A stretch of 64,000 nucleotides of DNA from Catonia carolina (taxonomy: Eukaryota; Arthropoda; Insecta; Hemiptera; Achilidae). Shown one piece after another: positions 31,117 through 42,246 of this stretch. A program made the translations under genes and the position numbers. The stretch lies in contig JAQMRL010000008.1 in NCBI GenBank assembly GCA_035578175.1, positions 5,990,883-6,054,882 of the forward strand. The letters are read 5' to 3'. Each line of letters opens with the position of its first letter. The first letter of the stretch is position 1. The notes under the pieces were generated by a model. It saw only the letters and a list, made by a program, of their open reading frames with translations. It made no database searches and was not told the DNA's origin.

Positions 31117-31462
31117 TTTTTTTTTTGCGCCCTGGAGACTCCAGGAGGAGTATAGGACATCACGTCAGATATAACACCTGAAATACATATAAGAGTCACA
31201 CAATGTATCACTACTATCAAGAAAGAAATTCTTCTACGCTATATAAAAAATTTCACCGATTAAGTAATTTTTCAGATTTTTTTAAAGGAATTCAAATCCT
31301 CACAACATTTTAAAAATTGGGGTAATTTATTCATGAATTTTCTCCCTGCATAAGTAGGTTTTTGTTCAAACAATTTTGTGGAGTGATTAGCCACATAATA
31401 ATTGTTCCTGTTTCTCGTATTATGATTGTGAACATTGAAATTCTGCATAAAATTACTTTGCC
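31117..31462 (-). mobile_element. Unidentified 346-bp insertion with TGAT duplication
   Basis: TGAT lies at 31113-31116 and 31463-31466, and the uninterrupted LINE sequence at 25705-25740 confirms the empty site. The insert begins with (T)n then GCGCCCTGGAGACTCCAGGAG; a poly(T) start suggests a reverse-strand retroposon tail. CCTGCATAAGTAGGTTTTTGTT resembles 9220-9245. Family unknown. Confidence 0.6.
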
Positions 31463-31727
31463 TGATAGGGGCTGTAGAAAAGAAGAGGATAGAAACTTTT
31501 GAAATGTGGTGTTATAGGAAAATTTTAAAGATTAGGTGGGTGGACAAAACAAGTAATTTAGAGGTTCTTAGGCGAGTGGATGAAAAACGAAGTATATGGA
31601 AGCATCTTACCAAAAGAAGGGATAGGCTAGTGGGGCATATCCTAAGACATCCAGGTATTGGGCTATCAATAATGGAGGGTAACTTTGAGGAAGTAAATTT
31701 TAGAGGGAGGCAATAATTTAAATATGT

Positions 31728-32073
31728 TGTTGTTGTTTAGGTCATCAGCCAAAAGGCTGGTTTGAACCTGTAGAGGTTTTACTAAGTAAAACGAGGAGTG
31801 AGGTGGTTTACCATTGCCTTCCTCACTGAGTGGAAAAGTACGCTTATCAGCATGCCGAACCCTCTGAAAAGCACATATTTTCCACTCTGCAAATGACACC
31901 TTCACTTCATTCACCACAGGGTCTGGCTGTATAATGAAATTCATTACTTTCAGAGGAGATAACTCTGATTAGTGTCTTTTACACCTCTACCTCTTCTGTT
32001 CTTAAATGATTCAGTCATTTAATTGGCTGACCATGTGATAAGAAACAGAACTATTTATTTTAGCTATTTATTT
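31728..32073 (-). mobile_element. SINE-A copy, 5'-truncated, 14-bp TSD
   Basis: TAATTTAAATATGT at 31714-31727 and 32074-32087. The copy lacks its first ~50 bp, so truncation is at the 5' end and the (AAC)n tail is the 3' end. Confidence 0.95.
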
Positions 32074-32289
32074 TAATTTAAATATGTAAAGCAAATTACA
32101 AAAGATGTAGGGTGTTATAAGTATGTAGATATGAAACGACTTGCACAAGATAGACAGGTTGGAGAACTGCATCAAACCAGTCGAGAGACTGATGACAAAA
32201 AAACCTATTTTATCCGAAATAAAGAAGAACAATCGGATAACCAAAATTTCGGTTAAAAATTGTGAATTTTTTTAAGTTCAAAGTAAAAA

Positions 32290-33212
32290 AATCTGGTGTG
32301 AAACACTCACACAACTTTCTCTTGCCAATGCAATTAATTAACAATAAACCTAACATTAGCAATAAAATATTAGAAATAAACAAAAAAACTAATTTCAAAA
32401 AACATAATCTTATTTTAATCATGAGTGAAAGACGTAAAGTGAAAATCAACCTCAGTTTAGCTTAAAAGTACGGAAAATCACTCTTTCACGGTAAACTAGG
32501 CTCTGTAGAGAAAAATTCTCTAAATCAAAGTTTTAGATCTTTTAATTTACTATAAATTTGATTTTACACTTTTGTCGTAAAATGCATACTTAGGCTGACA
32601 TTTTTAAAAAATCGATTTTTTACACATTTTGTGAGAAAAACCATAAAATTGCTAATTACAGCTAAACTAAGCGATATACAAACAAATGTTTGGAATAAAA
32701 GTTGTAGAATTTAAAATTTTCTACATTTTTGTTATATATATTTTTGCGCTAAAGAGCATATTAAAGCCGCAATCTCAAAAAAACAATTTTTTAACGTGGA
32801 AATAGCATCACCAAGAATTTCAATAGAAATGGCATCTACCCTATCTCGTACAGCATAAAATATGTAGTAAATGAGGCGATTTTTAAAAAAAATCGTAAAA
32901 GCCGTTTTTGAGAAAATTGCAAAAAAGTGAAAAATTACACGAATAAACTACTACTTCCGGTTGACCGATTTTGATGAAAATGTTTGTGTCGGATCCAGTA
33001 GTGGTGTTTAACTTAAGTTTCAAGTTCGTACGATGTTCTATTCTTGAGATATTTTGTTCACACACACACACATAGACCAATCACTAAAAACATGTTTTTT
33101 GGGTTCAGGGGGTCTGAAAACGAGTAGATCCGGTGAAAACTCGATTTGTTAAAATCGACATGAAAACAATACTTTCCTTCCTATATATTCATACAGGCAA
33201 GAGAAAGTAAAA
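32290..33212 (+). mobile_element. HINE copy 9
   Basis: Complete, with start hairpin at about 32296 and closing GGCAAGAGAAAGT at about 33197-33209; the CA tract is short (CACACACACAC). Confidence 0.9.
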
Positions 33213-33512
33213 ACTTAAATTTTAAATGGTAGGTTTACATAATATAGCCTATATCTATATTTCATGAAATGTTATTTTTAAATTCAAATTAAGTGTGGAG
33301 TGTATATTGTGCATTGACCAATGCAGATGATGTTTTTAGTTACACAAGTAGCCGCTGGGCTGTGCCGCGTGAGAGACACCGTTTAACCTCACGGATTTGT
33401 CACTATTTTTACGTGTTAGATTAAAAAATAAAAGTAGTTTATTCACTGTACTTTTACAAATTAGTGTATTTAATATTTATTGTATTTATTTACTGCAGTT
33501 GGATAATATAGG
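33213..33512. other. Unassigned intronic DNA
   Basis: No gene or repeat partner recognised. Confidence 0.3.
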
Positions 33513-33514
33513 TA

Positions 33515-34431
33515 CAGTAGACTCTCAGAAATCCGGACTAATGTGGCGGACGGCCAGTCCGGATTTCGAAAAATCCGGATTTCCCGGAGGTTGGCAATTT
33601 CGTCTTTATGGCGAATAATTATGACAATAAGCATTAACGTTTATCTGCTAATATAAGAGTGAGCTTCTGAAAAAACTTTAAAACACTGTAGGCCTAATAA
33701 ATTACAGTAGGCTACTGGTACTGTAATTATTCAATATACGAAGCACAAACATTGACTAAACTTAACGCTATTGTACCGTAATAAGATTCGATTGCACTCT
33801 TTGTAAGATTTGCAAGTTACGGATTTCAAACATGTAACAAAATGTGTCATATATGTCTCAATTATAGAGTAATTATAATTATAGTAGGTACATATTCACT
33901 GAAAAACCAAGTCTTAAAAATTGTAGAATTCATCCATGCTTTTTGTTGGTTTGTATACCAAAGTGGCAACACATCGTCTTTCTTTAAATTTTTAAAAATT
34001 CTGGGTTTTCTTGATTTTCCTATTAATGTTAACCTAAGTTTATGACTGCCGGTCACATTGCTACAAGCCAACACCGTAACCCGTTCCTTGCTTTTTTTTA
34101 TAGCCCGAGGCTGAAGCTTCTTTTTTGGATGCGAGAGTTTTCGTGGGCAACATTTTATAGTTCAGACCAGTCTCGTCGCAATTATACAGCTGGTCACCGG
34201 AAATTCCTTCTTCGTCAAGGATTTTAAAAAGTAAGGTCTTAAATTCAGGAACAGCGTCTTTGTTCACCGATAAAGTCTCCCCACTGATTTCATCGGGCCA
34301 ATCCCATGAAAACTTTTTACTGGTTGTTAATTTAAAAGTTGTAAATTTTCAGAAAATAAAGTAAAAAAAAATCATCTTCCGGACTATCCGGAGTCCGGAC
34401 TAGCGCGATCCGGATTTTTGAGAGTCTACTG
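33515..34431 (-). mobile_element. Tigger-like element, 917 bp, with transposase fragment
   Basis: The ends read CAGTAGACTCTCAGAAATCC and the inverse GGATTTTTGAGAGTCTACTG with TA at both sides (33513-14, 34432-33). On the reverse strand 34061-34267 encodes a DDE_1 piece, YNCDETGLNYKMLPTKTLA, holding the first catalytic Asp of pogo/Tigger transposases. The rest of the gene is missing or scrambled, so it is an internal-deletion derivative. Confidence 0.85.
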
Positions 34432-34711
34432 TATTATTTTATTAATATAAATAAAGTAATAATAAAATATTGTATAACAGGTATGTCGATGACAAAATTA
34501 TGATTTACAGTTCCCAATATGCACAAGAAGAAAACATCATTTTTGTAAACACAAAACTCATACCATAATAACCTGAAACATTCTATTGAATTGGAAAAAA
34601 ATAATAAAATTAACTTCCCAGACATAACTTCAATAAAGAAAAAGTATAAAATAATTACAAATGTTTATCGCAAAACAATGAAACCTGTTACAACCTGTTA
34701 CTAAACCACGG

Positions 34712-34790
34712 GCCGGCCCGTGGTGTAGTGGTCAGCGCAACTGATTACTATGCCGGGGTCCCGGGTTCAATTCCCGGTCAGGTCTGGCAT
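34712..34790 (+). mobile_element. tRNA-like SINE head
   Basis: CCGTGGTGTAGTGGTCAGCG is A-box-like and GGTTCAATTCCCGG is a B box, followed by TCAGGTCTGGCATTTTTTTC. The ends do not pair as an acceptor stem, so this is a tRNA-derived SINE rather than a working tRNA gene. Confidence 0.65.
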
Positions 34791-34873
34791 TTTTTTCATC
34801 TGTAAATCACCACATATCAGTACCTACGCACAAGCCCAAGGCTTATGTAGGCATCATTACTCGATAAAAGAAA

Positions 34874-35842
34874 AATCTGGTGTGAAACACTCACACAACT
34901 TTCTCTTGCCTATGCAAATAATAAACAATAATCCTAACATTAGTAATAAAACATTAGAAATAAACAAAAAACTAACCTCTAAAAACATAACCTTATTTTA
35001 ATCATGAGTGAATGACGGAAAATGAAAATCGACCTGTTGGGCTTTAAAATATGGAAAATCACTCTTTCACGCTAAACTAGGCTCTGTAGAGAAAAACGCT
35101 TTCAATAAAAGTTGTAGATCTTTTAATTTCGTATAAATTTGATTAAATACACTTTTGTCGTAAAATGCATACCAAGGCCGAAATCTTAAAAAAATCAATT
35201 TTTCACACGTTTACGTGAGAAAAAAAACAGAAAATCGCTAATTACCGCTAAACTAAGCGTTTTACAAAAAAATGTTTGAAACAAAAGTTGTAGAATTTTA
35301 CATTCTCTACAACTTTTATTATATAACGTTTTGCGCTAAAATGCATATTAAAGCCGAAATCTTAAAAAGAAAATGTTTTTACGTGAAAACAGCCTTAGGC
35401 CTACCCAGAATTTCAGCAAACATGGCGCCTACCCTATCTTGTAGAGAATAAAAAGTTGAGTAAACCAGGCGATTTTTAAAAAAATCGTAGGACCAGTTTT
35501 TGAGAAAATTGCAAAAAAGTGAAAAATTACACGAATAAACTACTACTTCCGGTTGACCGATTTTGATGAAAATGTTCGTGTCCGGTCCGGTAGTGGTATG
35601 TAACTTAAGTTTGAAGTTTCAAGTTCGTGCGATGTTCCGTTCTTGAGATATTTTGTATACACACACACGCGCGCGCGCACACACACACACATACACACAC
35701 ACACAGACCAATCGCTAAAAACATGTTTTTTTGGGTTCAGGGGGTCTGAAAACGTATAGATCCGGTGAAAACTCGATTTCTTAAAATCGACATGAAAACA
35801 ATACTTTCCTTCCTATATATTCATATAGGCAAGAGAAAGTAA
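34874..35842 (+). mobile_element. HINE copy 10
   Basis: Complete copy with a CACACGCGCGCG… tract at about 35658-35704. Confidence 0.95.
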
Positions 35843-37126
35843 AAAAATATGACTAATAATAGTTCAATTCACCGACATCATCAAAAATTAGCGTAATTTT
35901 ACAATTCAATTTACAGGGCGTTTAATTATATAGATGACAATTATTTTTAAAACAAGCTAACAATTATAAAAAATAGCTAAAGAAAATGGATACAAAATTA
36001 AAACGTTGATAAAGTTATAAATAAAATAAAATTTAAAATAGAAAAACAAAATCAGAACTCTTAACGACATTAATAAATGATTCTGTATTAAACAAAAATA
36101 TGAATTACAAGAAATATATATCATGTTAACGTACGATAAACATATTACGAACAATTACAAAAAAAATTTAAACATTACTTCAATTTAGCTTTCAAAAATA
36201 AGGTTAGCAAATAAACAAAAAGAATTAATTTAAATATAAATAAAGTAATATAATATTACTTTATTTTAATTACCAAAAAGTAATTTTATTTTAGTAAGAA
36301 AATGAGGAAAAAAATAATAGGTAGAAACAGTAATACTGCACGTATGTGTAAAATGAAATATGCTTAAAATGAAACTCACCTCTGCCGTTTATATGTGGAT
36401 GAAAAGATAAAAAATTGTTTGCCTTAAAATATTTCTCAAGTTTTCTCATATATTTAGTGTCTTTTTTTACATATTTAACACCGGGAAAATAATCACAACC
36501 GAACCGAATGTAAACTTACGGATATAATAACCGAATCGAACTTCACGTCCAATAAATCTTTTCAAGACTAAACGCTAACTGACCCAACGAACAGCCCCTC
36601 TACACTTGCAGGCTGTGTCTGTGCGACTCGAAAATAAAAACAACTGCCTTCCGTATTTTATCTTCATTTTTATATACAGTCATAAAAAACTTATTACATT
36701 ACATCATTATATGTAACAATGCTTATACCAAACTTTGTTTTTTTCTTAACCCTTTCAATCCCAAATTTTTAAACTGTACACAAAAGAATATGTGTACATT
36801 GTTTCATACATTTTACTCATTTATATTAGTGTAATAAAATTACTTTTAGAACTTTAATCCTTTTAATGGCCTGACAAAAAAGTGTTACACATAGCGTACG
36901 CCACATTAGGACTTGATGGTATGAAAGTTCCCAACATTAAGAATAAGTCAAATCATGTTCAGGCTTCCTAAACAAAATATGTATTCTCTTACATAGATTT
37001 GTAGTAAAAAAAAACTAAGTATGATTTTAATATTGTTTAAGGCTTCAAAAATTTCACAATTAAAAAATATTGGTAAAATGGATAAAATCACTATTTAGTA
37101 ACGGTTTAAAATATATACTTTTACAT
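35843..37126. other. Unassigned AT-rich intronic DNA
   Basis: 1.28 kb with no gene, terminal repeats or partner in this window. Short Phe/Ile-rich frames are compositional. Confidence 0.35.
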
Positions 37127-37429
37127 GTTGTTTAGGTCAACAGCCGAAAGGCTGGTTTGAATCTCTAGAGGTTTTACTAAGTAAAACGAGGAGTGAGGTG
37201 GTTTACAATTGCCTTCCTCACTGAATGGAAAAGTATGCTTATCAGCATGCCGGGCCCTCTGAAAAGCACATATTTTCAACTCTGTAAATGACTCCTTCAC
37301 TTCATTCACCACAGGGTCTGGCTGTACAATGAAATTCATTACTTTCAGAGGAGATAACTCTGATTAGTGTCTTTTACACCTCTACCTCTTCTGTTCTTAA
37401 ATGATTCAGTCATTTAATTGGCTGACCAC
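37127..37429 (-). mobile_element. SINE-A copy, 5'-truncated
   Basis: From TGTTGTTTAGGTCAACAGCC to TTTAATTGGCTGACCA. CTTTTACAT appears on both sides (about 37117 and 37429), a likely ~9-bp TSD. Confidence 0.9.
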
Positions 37430-37529
37430 TTTTACATACATACCACATACTCGAAGAAATGTTACTATATTTTAGTAAGTGAACACAAACTTCTAAAACC
37501 AAAATTAACTTTAAAAAGAAATTAATGGT

Positions 37530-37604
37530 TGTCTCCGTGGCACAATGGTCAGCATACTACACTGCAGAGTGGAGGTCTCAGGTTCGAATCCTGGCTAGGT
37601 TACA
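37530..37604 (+). other. tRNA-like sequence (probable SINE head)
   Basis: TCTCCGTGGCACAATGGTCA is A-box-like and GGTTCGAATCCTGG is a perfect B box. The spacing is tRNA-like, but the acceptor ends (GTCTCCG…TAGGTTAC) do not pair, so it is a pseudo-tRNA or SINE head. Confidence 0.55.
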
Positions 37605-38122
37605 GAAAATTACTACACTTCAGACCCAGTATTCTTTAATCCAAAGTTGTCTCTAACATCTAAAATTTTGAGGTCTGTTATTTCACTCCAATATGACTTC
37701 TATGTCACACTGGGTTAGAAAGAGTTAATTTTGAATCCACGCAGTTGAATTATTATTTTGAAAAGTTATATATTATCTACATTAATCGTAGAGTGTGAAA
37801 CAAAATATAATTTACATCTTGTTTTAATTTTCATACAAAATAATATATAAGTTTTACAGTTAATAAAAGATACCTGATGTAGTTCTGCACAATCAAATAC
37901 GAAAAGCTAATTTTTAAACACGAAAATAGAATAATTTGAAATTTTTCAATATCTCGTTAAGTATGTACGATTAAAAGTTAGGTTTTTAACGCATACGTCA
38001 CAAATACAATGAACTTTTACTTTGATGTGTATTAGATATTATAGGCGGGGGTAAATTTTTTTAGGATAAAGGGTGAAGTAAACTGTACAAGTAAAGTAAG
38101 TACTTTACAAGTTCGTAAACTT
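37605..38122. other. Unassigned intronic DNA
   Basis: Possibly the body of the tRNA-headed element just upstream; no partner copy in the window. Confidence 0.3.
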
Positions 38123-38290
38123 GCCGACCGCATTAGCTTAGTTGGTAACGTGTTCGGCTCTCATCATGCGGTCTTGGGTTCGAATCCCATTCAGGCACGA
38201 CATATTTTCATACAATACAAAAAAATAATTTTATTCTTCACCGTTTGGATTAGCAGTAATTGTATAACAGTCGGACGTTAAACAAAAAAA
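38123..38290 (+). mobile_element. SINE-D copy 3
   Basis: TTAGCTTAGTTGGTAACGTG has a perfect A box (TAGCTTAGTTGG), with B box GGTTCGAATCC at about 38178. It ends in a poly(A) run at 38282-38292. Confidence 0.8.
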
Positions 38291-38317
38291 AAAGTTCGTA
38301 AACTTTACTTATTGTAA

Positions 38318-38709
38318 CTGCCCATAACAGACAGGTAGAGTGTCTAATTATTTACACTCAATCTGTTTGTTGCAGGCTAAAATAAATAGTTCTGTTTCTT
38401 ATCACATGGTCAGCCAATTAAATGACTGAATCATTTAAGAACAGAAGAGGTAGAGGTGTAAAAGACACTAATCAGAGTTATCTCCTCTGAAAATAATGAA
38501 TTTTATTATACAGCCGGACCCTGTGGTGAATGAAGTGAAGGTGTCATTTGCAGAGTGGAAAATATGTGCTTTTCAGAGGGCCCGGCATGCTGATAAGCGT
38601 ACTTTTCCACCCAGTGAGGAAGGCAATTGTAAACCACCTCACTCCTCGTTTTACTTAGTAAAACCTCTACAGGTTCAAACCAGCCTTTTGGCTGATGACC
38701 TAAACAACA
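38318..38709 (+). mobile_element. SINE-A copy with 11-bp TSD
   Basis: ACTTATTGTAA at 38307-38317 and 38710-38720. Full length, in the same orientation as the host gene. Confidence 0.95.
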
Positions 38710-39001
38710 ACTTATTGTAAAATGAGGTATAAGTTTTAAGTCAACAGGAGCAATTAGAGGAGAAATTGCTCGACTTGTGGGATAAGCAAGGTGAGGAAGT
38801 GGTGAAATACACAGCAAACTCCTGCCCGCCGAAATTTATCGTCTATATTATAGGTTTTTGCAACTCTTCACCAATTTCTGAAGGCACAACCCGCCAATAT
38901 TTCAAACCACTGACACTAACCCATATAATATATTCCAATAACACAGTTTTATTATTCAGGAAATAAATTGTAGTCTAAAGATAACTTTTATTTGATTGCA
39001 G

Positions 39002-39238
39002 GTTAATAGATGAGTCACCAAGATGGTTATGGTCACAGGGTAGATTCTCAGAAGCGATCGCTATTGTTGAAAAAGGAATGAAAATTAATGGTTTTGATAT
39101 ACCTCTGGATAAATCAGAGTATCTGACAACATCTACAAAATATGTTGTCGCACCTCAAGAAGAGAAATCGTACAGTTTGATTGACATGGTCCGAACACCA
39201 AAATTACGAATCAAATCGTTGAATGTTGGCTTAAACTG
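39002..39238 (+). CDS. SLC22-like transporter, exon 5 in window
   Basis: Acceptor TTTGATTGCAG, donor TG|GTATGA. Begins LIDESPRWLWSQGRF, the family's [LP]xESPRWL motif after TM6, then the large cytoplasmic loop with alternating charged residues, and KLRIKSLNVGLNW at the start of TM7. The junction W-FANSL with exon 6 is in frame. Confidence 0.95.
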
Positions 39239-39404
39239 GTATGATTATTTAGTAATTAATTATTTATCTTCAGGGCTACTCACTAATTTTATCAATTTTA
39301 ATGTAAATTTTTTTTATGCCCAAAATTTATTAATTTAATTTTTTTATAATAAAAATAATTTTTTTAAATAAAAAAATATAATAAAATAATTTAATTTTTT
39401 TTTA

Positions 39405-39796
39405 TGCCCGAAACGGGCAGGTGGAGTGTTATTTTAATTGCACTCTATCTGTTTGGTCCAGGGCTAAAAAAAATAGTTCTGTTTCTTATCACATGGTCAG
39501 CCAATTAAATGACTGAATCATTTAAGAACAGAAAAGGTAGAGGTGTAAAAGACACTAGTCAGAGTTATCTCCTCTGAGAGTAATGAATTTCACTATGCAG
39601 CCAGACCCTGTGGTGAATGAAATGAAGGTGTCATTTGCAGGGTGGAAAGTGAGTGCTTTTCGGAGGGCCTGGCATGCTGATAAGCATACTCTTTCAACTC
39701 AGTGAGGAAGGCATGGTAAACCACCTTACTCCTCGTTTTTATTTAGTAAAACCTCTAGAGGTTCAAATCAGCCTTTCGGCTGTTGACCTAAACAAC
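39405..39796 (+). mobile_element. SINE-A copy
   Basis: GCCCGAAACGGGCAGGTGGA through CTGTTGACCTAAACAACACA; of the TTGACC tail variant. An ATGTAAATTT word occurs on both sides (39301 and 39797), but spacing rules out a simple TSD. Confidence 0.9.
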
Positions 39797-39945
39797 ACAA
39801 TGTAAATTTATACATTTTTGTGTCCAAAATATAAATCTGAGGTTAATTTTACGCGCAAATAACTGTAAAATTATTTATGAGCGTTTTTCTTAGTTTTTTT
39901 TGTTATCATCGATCGACAACATAACCTCAGTTTCCTGGAACTTTT

Positions 39946-40128
39946 TTACTTTCTCTTGCCTAAATATATAGGAACTTGCCTGAAATATATAGGAAGGAAA
40001 GTATTGTTTTCATGTCGATTTTGTTGAAGGAAAGTATTGTTTTCATGTCGATTTTTCGAAATCGAGTTTTCACCGGATCTATACGTTTTCAGACCCCCTG
40101 AACCCAAAAAACATGTTTTTAGCGATTG

Positions 40129-40217
<89 letters not shown>

Positions 40218-41005
40218 TGTGTGTGAACAGAATATCTCAAGAACGGAACATCGTACGAACTTGAAACTTGAAACTTAAGTTACATACCACTACCGGACGC
40301 GACACGAACATTTTCATCAAAATCGGTCAACCGGAAGTAGTAGTTTATTCGTATAATTTTTCAGTTTTTTGCGATTTTCTCAAAAACTGGTCCTACGATT
40401 TTTTTTAAAATCGCCTATTTTACTCAATTTTTTATTCTCTACAAGATAGGGTAGGCGCCATGTTTGCTGAAATTCTCGGTGAGGCTGTTTTCACGTAAAA
40501 ACGTTGTTTTTTTAAGATTACGGCTTTAATATAAATTTCAGCGCAAAAACTTATATAATAAAAGTTGTAGAGAATTTAAAAACCTACAACTTCTGTTTCA
40601 AACATTTTTTTGTATAACGCTTAGTTTAGCGGTAATTTGCGATTTTCTGTTTTTTTCTCACGAAAACGTGAGAAAAATCGATTTTTTTAACATTTCGGTC
40701 TTAGTATGCATTTTACGACAAAAGTGTATATAATTAAATTTATAGAAAATTAAAAGATCTACAACTTTTGTTTAGAGCATTTTTCTCTACAGAGACTAGT
40801 TTAGCGTGAAAGTGTGATTTTCCGTTTTTTTTTAAGCCAAATTGAGTTCGATTTTCATTTTGCGTCTTCCACTCATGATTAAAATAAGGTTATGTTTTTG
40901 AGGTTAGTTGTTGTTTATTTTTAATATTTTATTAATAATGTTAGGTTTATTATTAATTATTTGCATTGGCAAGAGAAAGTTGTGTGAGTGTTTCACACCA
41001 GATTT
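39946..41005 (-). mobile_element. HINE copy 11 with a long (TG)n tract
   Basis: Both 13-mers and the hairpin GTGTGAGTGTTTCACAC are present. Near the 5' end GAAGGAAAGTATTGTTTTCA is duplicated (39990 and 40026), and the (GT)n tract at 40131-40216 is the longest in the family. Confidence 0.95.
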
Positions 41006-41034
41006 TTATTTACGCATTTATGTTTGAATCGGTG

Positions 41035-41587
41035 AGTGGAAAAATGGTAATATTCCAAAATATGCGAAATTGAACGAAGATAGCAGTTTTGTTAAGTTTA
41101 CTTCGGCGCATGTATTGGTTGATAAAAGGGAAATATTCCTTGTATCTAAAAGCAGTTGCTACATTAAAAATTTAGTAGAGTGGAAAAAGGATAATATTCC
41201 AGGAATCCTTCTTCCATTCAATTGCGAACAGCATTTGGACCCCACTGGTTTCTGTCTTATTATTATCAAAATGTAACTGTAAATTATTTTAAAATTAAAA
41301 TAAAGTTTTGTAGCATATTGGCACATTATATTGTTTTTTTTCAACTTAATTTTTCCCATTCACTTGTACTAAATGTAGAAAAAGGTGAATAGTCAACTTA
41401 TTAACAATCAAAAATCAATCCCATGATTATTATAGGTAAAACAAATTCTAAAGACACCATTAAAAAGCTTTAATATAGTATTACAAATGACCAATTGAAC
41501 ATTTTACCATTAAACCAAAAACAGTTTTTTTTCATTTCTCGAAAATAAGGATTTTGGAATATTACCCTTTTTCCACTCACCAATTCA
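41035..41587. mobile_element. MITE-2 copy 2, inverted
   Basis: Ends TGAATCGGTGAGTGGAAAAA and TTTTTCCACTCACCAATTCA; interior matches 27288-27870 in reverse. Confidence 0.8.
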
Positions 41588-42246
41588 TTTAGTAGACTAT
41601 ACTTACAAATTTTATGATGCAAATTCATTAATATCGATTAAAAATAAACAAATATGGATCAATATAGAGAAATTAATTAGATATTTTTGCACTTTCTAAC
41701 CGATAACACTTCACTATAATAGTAGCAGGGTGTATAGTAATGACGTCATAGAGAATAGTATAATAAAGAAATAATAATAATAATATAAAGAAAATAATAA
41801 TGATGGTGAACAGTTTATAGGTTAGAATGTCGAAGAAACGAATTAATTTCTGTTTATTGATCAATATTTGTTAATTTTCGATTTATAAAATTTGTAAGTA
41901 TATTATCGTTTATAAAATTTATTAGTAAGTTTACTGAAACATAAAGGCGAAAATTAAATAGTTGCGAGAAACTGAGGTTATGTTTGTCGTGATAAGAAAC
42001 TTGCTCATAAATAATTTTACATTGATATGCGCACAAAATTAACCTCCGATTCGGATTTATTACACATAAATGTAAAAATAAACTTTACAATTGGTGAGGA
42101 GCCCTAATTCTATATAATTACCCATTATTTTATGTATATTTTTATTAACTAAAACTAATAAATACAAAGGTGTGCAAATTATTACATTTATGGAAAGAAA
42201 TCAAGACACCGGTAACTACTGTCTAGTATTCAAATCCGTATAAAAG
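41588..42246. other. Unassigned AT-rich intronic DNA
   Basis: No gene. A SINE-B scrap (CACCGGTAACTACTGTCTAG) lies at about 42209-42246. Confidence 0.4.

Larger units (their letters stand above)
31020..32206 (+). pseudogene. LINE-A copy, interrupted by two insertions
   Basis: Starts GCTTACTGACTACAAACATTG (same 5' boundary as 25353-25825). It encodes QIRKNFLKHYVWSVALYGSE, then is broken at 31117-31462 by an unidentified insert with a TGAT duplication, continues 31467-31727 (FEMWCYRKILKIRWVD…LRRVDEKRSIWKHL), is broken again by SINE-A at 31728-32073, and ends at about 32206 with CAGTCGAGAGACTGATGAC and poly(A). Confidence 0.85.

Noticed and set aside
37530..37604. Functional tRNA genes here and at 34712, 28168 and 38123
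   Set aside because: Good A/B boxes but no paired acceptor stems, and each is followed by SINE-like body or A-rich tail.
38496..38720. Recurring MNFIIQPDPVVNEVKVSF-type small proteins
   Set aside because: The same frame appears in almost every SINE-A copy on either strand; it is repeat sequence without conserved coding constraint.
40037..40264. Cys-Val repeat protein and similar frames at 45094 and 14957
   Set aside because: These read through the (TG)n tract of HINE copies and recur wherever a copy occurs.
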